Source: an uncultured Bacteroidota bacterium (GTDB lineage: Bacteria > Bacteroidota > Bacteroidia > Bacteroidales > SZUA-534). Taken from it: a stretch of 5,282 nt of DNA. Below, in pieces: positions 1-5,041 of this stretch. Below the pieces are notes generated by a model. It did not search any database. It worked only from the letters and a program-made list of their open reading frames with translations, and was not told the origin of the DNA. The stretch covers positions 1 to 5,282 of the forward strand of contig CALBPW010000501.1 in assembly GCA_937899145.1 (NCBI GenBank), read 5' to 3'. Each line of letters opens with the position of its first letter. Within the stretch, counting starts at the first letter, position 1. Both the position numbers and the translations under genes were made by a program.

Positions 1-19
1 ACGTGTGCTCTTCCGATCT
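1..19. other. Illumina TruSeq adapter remnant
   Basis: The 19 bases acgtgtgctcttccgatct are the exact reverse complement of AGATCGGAAGAGCACACGT, the start of the standard Illumina TruSeq adapter (known from established knowledge). They sit at the very edge of the window and directly abut a PIN-domain coding frame, whose recognisable sequence stops at base 20. This is library sequence left in the assembly, not genomic DNA. Anything translated from it (RSEEHT on the minus strand) should be ignored. Confidence 0.96.
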
Positions 20-157
20 CCTCAGAATTTCTGTCGTCACAATCTCAACTTTGCCGTCGGTTAAAATGTTGCGGAGGGCGAATGCGGCTTTCAATCCGAT
101 GAGAAAAGAAATCCACAAGTTGGTGTCGATGATGACTTTAATGGTTTTGTCGTGCAT
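20..157 (-). CDS. PIN-domain toxin (VapC-like), 3' part missing
   Basis: This is the N-terminal 46 residues of a PIN-fold ribonuclease of the 'putative toxin-antitoxin system toxin component, PIN family' type (COG1569-like). It begins MHDKTIKVIIDTNLWISF: a hydrophobic first beta strand ending in the first catalytic Asp (D11 in IIDTN). It continues to TTEILR, where E43 matches the second conserved acidic position, as in the family's S/T-x-E-I-L motif. PIN toxins cleave RNA using three or four acidic residues that bind Mg2+ or Mn2+; the remaining acidic residues would lie in the missing part, since the family is usually about 130-150 residues. The ATG at 155-157 has GAGGA at 166-170, 8 nt upstream. 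The gene overlaps the end of the antitoxin gene by 20 bp, which suggests translational coupling. Truncation is by adapter sequence, not by a biological event. The family call is firm; the RNA target is unknown. Confidence 0.85.
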
Positions 158-386
158 CGTACATTTCCTCTTTCACGAGTTCACACTCGCGGTCCACTTC
201 ATCTTGCGAAATCTGGTCGGTGTTGAACATGGCAAGCAGTTCGTCCACTTCGGACTCAAACACACGCGGTTGGTCTGCAATGACGGCTGTGTCCTCTTCT
301 TTCTTAAACACCCAACCCATAGCCCGAATCATTTGTTCGAACCAACTCACTTGGCTGTTGGGTATCTGTACGGTCATTGTTGTCAT
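138..386 (-). CDS. Antitoxin-like protein partnered with the PIN toxin
   Basis: This 82-residue acidic protein is encoded immediately upstream of the PIN toxin and overlaps its start (138-157), the standard antitoxin-first order of type II toxin-antitoxin operons. The N-terminus MTTMTVQIPNSQVSWFEQMI reads as a short beta strand followed by a helix, as in ribbon-helix-helix-like DNA-binding antitoxins (inference). The C-terminal half is rich in Glu and Asp (EVDELLAMF, QDEVDRECELVKEEM), as expected for the segment that wraps around a PIN toxin. The first ATG (384-386) is preferred because AAGGAGA lies 7 nt upstream; a second ATG three codons later (375-377) would be less well spaced. By analogy with characterised pairs it should neutralise the toxin and autoregulate the operon. 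I do not recognise a specific named family, so the role rests on gene order, size and composition. Confidence 0.8.
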   Translation of the reverse strand: MTTMTVQIPNSQVSWFEQMIRAMGWVFKKEEDTAVIADQPRVFESEVDELLAMFNTDQISQDEVDRECELVKEEMYDARQNH

Positions 387-393
387 AAGTTGG

Positions 394-400
394 TCTCCTT
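394..400 (-). promoter_or_regulatory. Strong Shine-Dalgarno of the antitoxin gene
   Basis: On the minus strand AAGGAGA lies 7 nt before the ATG at 384-386. Strong Shine-Dalgarno sites are uncommon in Bacteroidetes, so this one helps to fix the start codon. It would also favour ample antitoxin synthesis relative to the toxin, whose own site is the weaker GAGGA (166-170). Confidence 0.7.
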
Positions 401-423
401 ATTTGTTATTCCATTTCCGCTTG

Positions 424-431
424 CAAAAATA
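424..431 (-). promoter_or_regulatory. Bacteroidetes -7 element upstream of the antitoxin-PIN operon
   Basis: The minus strand reads TATTTTTG, matching the Bacteroidetes sigma-ABfr -7 consensus TAnnTTTG. It lies 37 bp upstream of the antitoxin ATG. There is no clear TTTG 19-21 bp further upstream, so the -33 element is weak or absent. Transcription would start near 417-420, giving a leader of roughly 30 nt that contains the Shine-Dalgarno. Confidence 0.55.
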
Positions 432-570
432 CAAATTTCCCCGAATATGCCATGGTTATTTTCTCGGCGGGGAGATATATCAACATCGGAAAGCACGGAA
501 GAACCGGAAACCTATTTTTCTGTTGCTTCCGATTTTTCCGATGTTCCCAATGGATTGGCTGATGACACAC

Positions 571-599
571 AAAAAAAGGCAACCCGAAGGCCGCCTTTT
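571..599 (-). terminator. Intrinsic terminator with UUCG tetraloop
   Basis: On the minus strand the sequence is AAAA, then stem GGCGGCC (595-589), loop TTCG (588-585), stem GGTTGCC (584-578) and seven T residues (577-571). The 7-bp stem has two G-U wobbles. On the plus strand the same positions become A-C mismatches, so the hairpin is stable only in minus-strand RNA. The AAAA and U-tract can extend the stem by four A-U pairs. It lies about 105 nt past the stop codon of the 94-codon gene, so it should end that transcript before the antitoxin-PIN operon and keep the two loci as separate units. Confidence 0.85.
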
Positions 600-605
600 C
601 TCAGC

Positions 606-647
606 GCGTTGCGCTTGCTCGCATGACCATTTGACCATGCCCAACGC
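606..647. repeat. Imperfect inverted repeat
   Basis: GCGTTG (606-611) pairs with CAACGC (642-647), and inside it GCATG (621-625) pairs with CATGC (636-640). The two stems are separated by a 9-nt bulge on one side and a single base on the other. The loop also holds a direct repeat of TGACCAT (624-630 and 632-638). It lies between the stop codon of the 94-codon gene and its terminator, so it would be a structured 3' UTR element in that transcript. Function is unknown and the structure could be accidental. Confidence 0.35.
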
Positions 648-703
648 TCCAGAACCAAAAATTTGGAAGGACGGCAGCGCAACCTATTATCTCTCCGAAA
701 GTA

Positions 704-988
704 TCATGCCTTAAAGCCATAACGCGCACGAATTTTGGAGAGGACTTCATCACCTTCGACAAGCACAGCCGTGTCATCCTCAAGACTTTGCAGCCGTTCT
801 TTAACGATCGAATACATCTCTTCGTCGGAATAGGAGCAAGGGACGTTGAGCTTCTGTTGCGAAGAGAAACTCTTCAATGCGGACTCCATCTGTTCTTCCA
901 ACCATCGTTGTAAGTCATTGTCGGTGGGGAAAGCAGGTCTGACTTGTTCCAATAATCTGTCGTTGATATGGATTGTTCGGGTACACAT
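704..988 (-). CDS. Orphan antitoxin-like protein (94 residues)
   Basis: This small acidic protein resembles conserved Bacteroidales antitoxin-type hypothetical proteins. The N-terminal TIHINDRLLEQVRPAF can form a strand and a helix, as in ribbon-helix-helix proteins, and is followed by DLQRWLEEQMESAL. The C-terminal part, DEEMYSIVKERLQSLEDD then EGDEVLSKIRARYG, resembles the tails of RelB/ParD-like antitoxins that contact RelE/ParE toxins (inference from pattern, not from a search). The start at 986-988 is chosen because a good Bacteroidetes promoter (1013-1043) places the transcript start just upstream; there is no Shine-Dalgarno, and the leader is A/T-rich. Unusually, no toxin frame follows: a terminator comes after about 100 nt. 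It could be an orphan or solitary antitoxin, a remnant of a degraded pair, or a small DNA-binding regulator. That it is a real gene is likely; the function is only suggested. Confidence 0.72.
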   Translation of the reverse strand: MCTRTIHINDRLLEQVRPAFPTDNDLQRWLEEQMESALKSFSSQQKLNVPCSYSDEEMYSIVKERLQSLEDDTAVLVEGDEVLSKIRARYGFKA

Positions 989-1012
989 GATGCGCTGTTT
1001 TTAATTTGTCTG

Positions 1013-1043
1013 CAAAAATACACAAATTCCTACACATTGCCAA
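1013..1043 (-). promoter_or_regulatory. Bacteroidetes-type promoter of the 94-codon gene
   Basis: The minus strand has TATTTTTG (1020-1013), a full match to the -7 consensus TAnnTTTG. A TTG (1043-1041) lies exactly 20 bp upstream, in the expected -33 position. The start codon is 24 bp beyond the -7 box, which implies a leader of about 15-20 nt. The -7 region closely resembles that of the antitoxin-PIN operon. Confidence 0.7.
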
Positions 1044-1224
1044 CAATTCCAAGAAAGAATCTCTGCAATTACAGTTGGCGTTTTGTTGCTGGATTATTCC
1101 GCAGAATACTCCGTCTGCACAAAACCATACGAGACTTGGCTGACTCGCTGTCAACGACACTAACATGAGCCACGCCATGACCATCGACGATTTGCGTTAT
1201 ATAGTGGAGCATTAAGTATAAAAA
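1044..1224. other. Intergenic region downstream of the repeat-protein gene
   Basis: This holds the sequence between the stop of the large minus-strand gene and the promoter of the 94-codon gene. A T-rich stretch follows the stop codon (1224-1216) but no convincing hairpin precedes it, so I see no intrinsic terminator for the large gene. A 16-codon plus-strand frame (1165-1215, MSHAMTIDDLRYIVEH) is too short to support as a gene. Confidence 0.5.
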
Positions 1225-4200
1225 TCACTTTACCACATTCAGTTTCACACGAGCCAAGCCTTTTCGGGTCACCACCTCAAGCAAATAGGGAGCCGGGGCA
1301 TAGCCTCTTAAACTGATTTCCACGCTGTCGTCACCGTTTCCGTTGATTTCCTGCAACAATTGCCCCTTCATGGAATACATCCTGATTCTCATGATGCCTT
1401 CCGATTCCACAACGGCCGTATATCTTGCCGGATTCGGATAGACATTGATAGCTGTTACCAGTGGTTCTGCGCCAAACGACATCTCGCACGATGTTATCAC
1501 CTCGCCACTGGTGGTGGTGGCAACAAGTTGGTAGATGCCCGTCAGACCGCCCGGCTCGTAGCACATATCGGTAGTGTCGATGAGTGCGCCGTTGTGATAC
1601 CAGCGGTACGACTCAAAATAGCCCTTGCCGTTGACAACGGTGATGATGTCGTCCCACATAGTGCGCAACATCTCTTTATTACGCTGATAACTAATGGTTT
1701 TGGTTACGCGCGTGCTGCCTAATATGCCTGTTACTTTGATGATGCCCGATAGTGCCATCTCGTCGGTGAACTCAAAGTAGCCATCGGTTTGTGTGCTGTC
1801 GGTGTCGCCGTTCACCTCCCATTCAAACACCACTTTGTCGTTGTTGATGTTGGTGAGTTGGATATGGTCGAAGCCGCTCTCGCAAGTGCTGTAGTTTTCA
1901 GGAGCGTCGAAGCTGACAAGCGCTTCCCAAATGGCGTAGAAGGCAGCGCCAGTGTTGGTCATCTTGCCAAAGCTGGTGGTTACGCTGCCGTCGGTAGCGG
2001 TTGCCCAGCCTTTGAACTCGTAATCGTCGCGGGTTGGTGTGCCGGCAGGCGCCGATATTGTTGCGCCCTCTTCAATCATTGTCGTCTCAAAGGCTGCTGT
2101 AGTGCCATCGTTGTAATACCAAACGGCGGCATATTTGTTCAGTACTATCTCCTCCCAGATGGCGTAGAATGTGGTGTCGGTGCCGACAGTGCCAAAATCG
2201 GTTATGGCGGTGCCGCTGTTTTCGGCAGTTGCCCAGCCTTTAAACTGATATTGCTCGCGTTCCGGGTTGTCGGCCGGAGCATTGATGGCATCGCCGTATG
2301 CTGCCAATTCGGTTTTGAGAGTGTCGGTTTGATTTAACATCCATGTAATCTGATATTTATTCTTAATCCAGATGGCATAGAAGGCGGTGTCGGTGGTGGC
2401 TGTGCCAAAGTCGGATATGAGTGTGCCGGTGCTTTGTGCCGACCAGCCAAGGAACTGATGCCCTGCGCGCTCCAAGTTAGCGACTGGCGCAATAATGCTG
2501 TCGCCTTGTGCAAGGCTGTCGGTTCTGAATACGGCATTAGTGCCATCGTTGTAATACCAAACGACGGCATATTTGTTCAGTTCCGTCTTCTCCTCCCAGA
2601 TGGCATAGAAGGCGGTGTCGGCGGTTATTGTGCCGGCCGAGTCGAGTGCAACGCCTGCCGCATTGTTCCAGCCAACTAAGTTGTAGCCTGTGCGTGTTGG
2701 GGCTACCGGGATTTTAACCGTGTCGGCATATTTCATATTTGTTGTAGCAAACACGCTGTCGGCAGTATAATACCAAGTGGCAAGGCAAGTTTTGATTTTC
2801 CAGACGGCAAAATACTCAACATCGTTGTCGGGCATGGTGCTGATGCTAATGCTGTCGACAGCTTCAGCATAGGTGTTCCAGCCATTGAAGGTGTAGCCTG
2901 TGCGGGTGGCTGTGGGAGCGACAATTGCAGTGCCGACCTCAACCGTGCCGCTTGTGCAGTTGCCTGTAAGCGTATCGCCGCCGTTGGCGTTCCAACTAAG
3001 CGTGTGAGTGTTTATCTGCCATTGGGCGTAGAAGATGGCGTGGGTTGATGTCATTGTGCCAAAGTCGGTTGTTATATTGCCGTCAGCCTCAGCCGCCCAG
3101 CCCGCAAATTGATAGTTGGGGCGTTCCGGATTCTCGGCAGGAGCTTCAATCTGATTGCCGTAATCAACATTTGTTGCTTTGTAGTTTTGGTCAGTGCCGT
3201 CGTTCATGCGCCATTCAACAACATAATAGTCGGCTATCCAGTTGGCTACAAGTGTCATACTGCTGTCGGGCATTGTGGTAATAGTTACCACTGAATCAGG
3301 ATTAGCAATTGTCGCCCAGCCTGCGAATATGTAGTTCTCTTTGGTTGCTGTTGGCTGAACAATAATTGTTCCGTACTCAACATCGCCCTGCGTATAATCG
3401 CCGCTCAACTCGCCGCCATTGGCATCCCAAGCAAGTGAGAATTTCTTCAGATTCCACTTGGCGTAGAAGGTTGCGCCTTCAGTTGTCAGCGTTCCGAAGT
3501 CAGAAATCACTTCGCTCTCGGGTGTTGCCGCCCAGCCCGCAAAGGTATAGAAGTCGCGTGCCGGGTTGGTTGCCGGTGCTGTAATTTCGCCATCAAATGT
3601 GGCTGTAGTAACAGCAAAAGTTTCGTTGGTGCCGTTGTTGTACATCCAAGTAACATCGTATGGGTTTGCTGTCCAAATGGCGAAATACTCTGTTGCGGCA
3701 TCGGGCATTGTGGTTATCTCAACAGCATCAGCCTCAGCAGCTGCCGGCGAAGTTCCCCAACCTTTAAAGGTATAACCGACACGTTCAACTGTGGCTGGTG
3801 TAAGCGGTGCGCCATATTCAACCGTGCCTGTGGTTCCGCTTGTTATTATCTCGCCACCATTGGCATTCCACGATAGCATATTGCTATTTATCTCCCATTG
3901 GGCATAAAATTCCTTTTTATTGGTGTCCATTGTGCCAAAGTCGCCATTTCCGATAACTGCGCCATCGCGTGTGGCCGACCAGCCAATAAAGTGATAATGC
4001 TCGCGTGTCGGGGTGCCTGTAGGTGCAATAATCGGGTCGCCAACCTCAACTGATGTGGAAGTGTAGTTAAGGTCATCGTCGGTGTTATAATTTTGTTTCC
4101 ACGTTACGTAGTTGGTTTTCAGAATCCAAACGGCATAGTAAGTCAAATCGTTATCCGGCATCGATGGTGCGGGTGTTACAACATCGTTTGGTGTGGCATC

Positions 4201-5040
4201 GGCTGTCAAGCCCCAACCAGCCATTTTCCAATCGGTGCGGTTAACCAAAGGAGTCTCTATTGCTGTTCCGAAAGCCACAAGACCGCTCGGGTCGGTGCCT
4301 GTAAACTCACCGCCGTTGGGATACCAAGTAAGCTGATGAGTATGCGCTTCCCAAACGGCATAGTATGTCAAATCGTTGTCGGGCATTGTTTCAGCTGTTG
4401 TTATGGCTGTTGTGGCAGATGCCGAAGTGTTCCAACCTGCAAAGTCGTAGCCTGTGCGTGTCGGGTCGGCGGGTTTGGCAATAGCTGTTCCAAAGTCGAC
4501 TGAACCGCTTGTGTAATCGCCTGTAAGAGCATCGCCGCCGTTGGCGTTCCAAGCAATGGTGTGCTGGTTTACTTGCCAGATGGCGTAGTAGGTTAAGTTG
4601 TCATCGGGCATTGTTATTCCTTCCACTGAGGTTGGTGTTCCGTCTGGTGTTGTAGCCCAGCCCATAAATGTGTAGCCTGTGCGTGTCGGGGTGTTTGGTG
4701 CTGTAATTGCAGTGCCATAATCAACTGTACCGCTTGTGTAGCTGCCGGTTAGCGCATTGCCGCCGTTGGCGTTCCATGCAAGTGTGTTTGAATGAATCTG
4801 CCAGATGGCGTAGAATTTGGCGCCTGCGGTTGTCATTGTGCCAAAATCGCCATTGGTTATTATAGCTCCGTTGGCTGTTTTCGACCAGCCGACAAAATCG
4901 TGGTGGCCGTCGTCGGAGAACTTATGCAGCTCGACAAACTCCGGACGGATGACAGCATGATGCTTGCCCTTGACATGCTCGAAGCCTTTCAGGCGGCTGT
5001 AATGCTCGATGACGGCGGACTGTCCGATGAACTGCGCCAC
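1225..5040 (-). CDS. T9SS-exported InlB-type repeat surface protein, 5' end missing
   Basis: This is a very long modular extracellular protein. The same frame stays open to an ATG at 5272-5274, giving 1349 codons, and I use that numbering. Residues above about 79 (bases 5041-5274) are antisense to a GH13 gene and are probably not real. Residues 127-1116 are one partial and 13 full Listeria-Bacteroides (InlB B, Flg_new/PF09479-type) repeats. Each has a W-x-x-N-G core, a GTAI-x-A-P strand, an F-x-G-W motif and a closing Y-A-x-W. Residues 1117-1270 form an Ig/PKD-like region (WYHNG, GIYQLVATTTSGE). Residues 1277-1349 form a T9SS type A sorting domain. Known proteins of this class cross the outer membrane through T9SS, lose the C-terminal domain to the PorU sortase and become cell-surface attached or released; the repeats are thought to act as stalks or adhesive modules. 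A Sec signal peptide is required but none is visible, so the true start lies outside this sequence. No partner genes are seen. The ligand is unknown. Confidence 0.85.
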   Translation of the reverse strand: MAQFIGQSAVIEHYSRLKGFEHVKGKHHAVIRPEFVELHKFSDDGHHDFVGWSKTANGAIITNGDFGTMTTAGAKFYAIWQIHSNTLAWNANGGNALTGSYTSGTVDYGTAITAPNTPTRTGYTFMGWATTPDGTPTSVEGITMPDDNLTYYAIWQVNQHTIAWNANGGDALTGDYTSGSVDFGTAIAKPADPTRTGYDFAGWNTSASATTAITTAETMPDNDLTYYAVWEAHTHQLTWYPNGGEFTGTDPSGLVAFGTAIETPLVNRTDWKMAGWGLTADATPNDVVTPAPSMPDNDLTYYAVWILKTNYVTWKQNYNTDDDLNYTSTSVEVGDPIIAPTGTPTREHYHFIGWSATRDGAVIGNGDFGTMDTNKKEFYAQWEINSNMLSWNANGGEIITSGTTGTVEYGAPLTPATVERVGYTFKGWGTSPAAAEADAVEITTMPDAATEYFAIWTANPYDVTWMYNNGTNETFAVTTATFDGEITAPATNPARDFYTFAGWAATPESEVISDFGTLTTEGATFYAKWNLKKFSLAWDANGGELSGDYTQGDVEYGTIIVQPTATKENYIFAGWATIANPDSVVTITTMPDSSMTLVANWIADYYVVEWRMNDGTDQNYKATNVDYGNQIEAPAENPERPNYQFAGWAAEADGNITTDFGTMTSTHAIFYAQWQINTHTLSWNANGGDTLTGNCTSGTVEVGTAIVAPTATRTGYTFNGWNTYAEAVDSISISTMPDNDVEYFAVWKIKTCLATWYYTADSVFATTNMKYADTVKIPVAPTRTGYNLVGWNNAAGVALDSAGTITADTAFYAIWEEKTELNKYAVVWYYNDGTNAVFRTDSLAQGDSIIAPVANLERAGHQFLGWSAQSTGTLISDFGTATTDTAFYAIWIKNKYQITWMLNQTDTLKTELAAYGDAINAPADNPEREQYQFKGWATAENSGTAITDFGTVGTDTTFYAIWEEIVLNKYAAVWYYNDGTTAAFETTMIEEGATISAPAGTPTRDDYEFKGWATATDGSVTTSFGKMTNTGAAFYAIWEALVSFDAPENYSTCESGFDHIQLTNINNDKVVFEWEVNGDTDSTQTDGYFEFTDEMALSGIIKVTGILGSTRVTKTISYQRNKEMLRTMWDDIITVVNGKGYFESYRWYHNGALIDTTDMCYEPGGLTGIYQLVATTTSGEVITSCEMSFGAEPLVTAINVYPNPARYTAVVESEGIMRIRMYSMKGQLLQEINGNGDDSVEISLRGYAPAPYLLEVVTRKGLARVKLNVVK
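1228..1446 (-). other. T9SS type A C-terminal sorting domain (Por secretion tail)
   Basis: Residues 1277-1349 read NVYPNPARYTAVVES, then a beta-rich stretch (MRIRMYSMKGQLLQEI, DDSVEISLRGYAPAPYLLEV), and end ARVKLNVVK. The YPNP motif, the G-x-A-P-x-Y-L-L strand and the final basic K-x-N-V-V-K are typical of the ~70-80 residue TIGR04183-type tail. This domain is specific to Bacteroidetes with a type IX secretion system. It directs outer-membrane export and is removed on the surface. Confidence 0.93.
1465..1926 (-). other. Ig/PKD-like region between repeats and sorting domain
   Basis: Residues 1117-1270 lack the repeat motifs. They show beta-strand-rich sequence: VVFEWEVNGDTDSTQTDGYF, then TMWDDIITVVNGKGYFESYRWYHNGALI, then GIYQLVATTTSGE. 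The WYHNG and Y-x-L-x-A-T-T-x-x-G pattern is common in Bacteroidales T9SS cargo just before the tail and resembles an immunoglobulin-like fold. Three Cys residues (1131, 1238, 1263) occur here and could form a disulfide. The boundary between one and two domains is not clear from sequence alone. Confidence 0.6.
2101..2143. repeat. 43-bp direct repeat, copy 1
   Basis: These bases match 2539-2581 with one mismatch (g at 2126, a at 2564). They encode LNKYAAVWYYNDGT on the minus strand, the opening of the last repeat unit. The copies are 438 bp (146 codons, two units) apart. Confidence 0.85.
2539..2581. repeat. 43-bp direct repeat, copy 2
   Basis: This is the second copy of the near-identical stretch at 2101-2143, encoding LNKYAVVWYYNDGT in the third repeat unit from the C-terminal end of the array. 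The single base difference gives the V/A change. Such near-identity within an otherwise divergent array suggests recent duplication or gene conversion, and it is also a possible site of assembly collapse. Confidence 0.85.
4897..5040 (-). other. Segment of uncertain origin at the open end of the repeat frame
   Basis: Residues 79-126 (VAQFIGQSAVIEHYSRLKG ... PEFVELHKFSDDGHH) lie in frame with the repeats but show no repeat motifs and no signal peptide. Codon third positions are mostly G or C (roughly three quarters by hand count), higher than in the adjoining repeats. It could be the authentic N-terminal flank of the repeat protein, or a third, unrelated piece joined in the assembly. I do not recognise the sequence, and the plus strand here does not look like GH13. 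Confidence 0.4.
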
Positions 5041-5041
5041 A
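5003..5041. other. Probable chimeric junction
   Basis: The plus-strand GH13 frame is closed by TAA at 5000-5002 yet shows clear GH13 conservation from KGVDGF (5042) onward. GH13 proteins need more than 100 residues before this motif, so the coding sequence must be interrupted between 5003 and 5041. On the other strand, the repeat protein's frame continues past this point only as antisense of the enzyme gene. A join of two unrelated sequences here explains both facts. Confidence 0.7.

Larger units (their letters stand above)
432..703. other. Intergenic region between the two antitoxin loci
   Basis: This is about 270 bp without a supported gene. It holds the directional terminator at 571-599 and an imperfect inverted repeat at 606-647. 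Open frames on either strand here have no recognisable protein character and no plausible start signals. No tRNA or other RNA gene was seen. Confidence 0.6.
1927..4896 (-). repeat. Coding array of about 13.5 InlB-type repeats
   Basis: Units end at residues W158 (partial), W233, W308, W383, W460, W534, W607, W679, W752, W825, W893, W969, W1040 and W1116, so the period is 68-77 residues (about 205-230 bp). Two subtypes occur. Type A has WNANGG or a close variant, then TSGTVEYGTAI, and ends TMPDNDLTYYAVW. Type B has WYYNDGT or a close variant, then GDSIIAP, and ends DFGTxTTDTAFYAIW. From the N-terminus the order is B (partial), A, A, A, B, A, B, A, B, A, hybrid, B, B, B. Units are clearly divergent in DNA except for a few near-identical stretches, so this is an old array with some recent copying. 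Confidence 0.9.

Noticed and set aside
3..714. Two long overlapping plus-strand frames (3-626 and 220-714)
   Set aside because: They run antisense to the PIN toxin and antitoxin genes, one begins in adapter sequence, and their translations lack any domain pattern.
601..783. 60-codon minus-strand frame as a possible toxin after the 94-codon gene
   Set aside because: It overlaps the end of the 94-codon gene in another frame, has no RelE, ParE or PIN motif, and its 39-residue extension past that gene looks like intergenic translation.
915..1184. 89-codon minus-strand frame with a hydrophobic start (MVMAWLMLVSLTAS)
   Set aside because: It would run through the promoter and the start of the 94-codon gene in a different frame, and beyond the first residues it has no protein-like pattern.
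1165..1215. 16-codon plus-strand frame MSHAMTIDDLRYIVEH
   Set aside because: It looks slightly protein-like and could be the tail of a degraded gene, but a stop at 1141-1143 closes the frame upstream and there is no ribosome site, so it cannot be supported.
1927..4896. Regularly spaced repeats as a CRISPR array
   Set aside because: The repeats are 205-230 bp, divergent, and form one continuous protein frame with a conserved amino-acid pattern. There are no short identical repeats with unique spacers.
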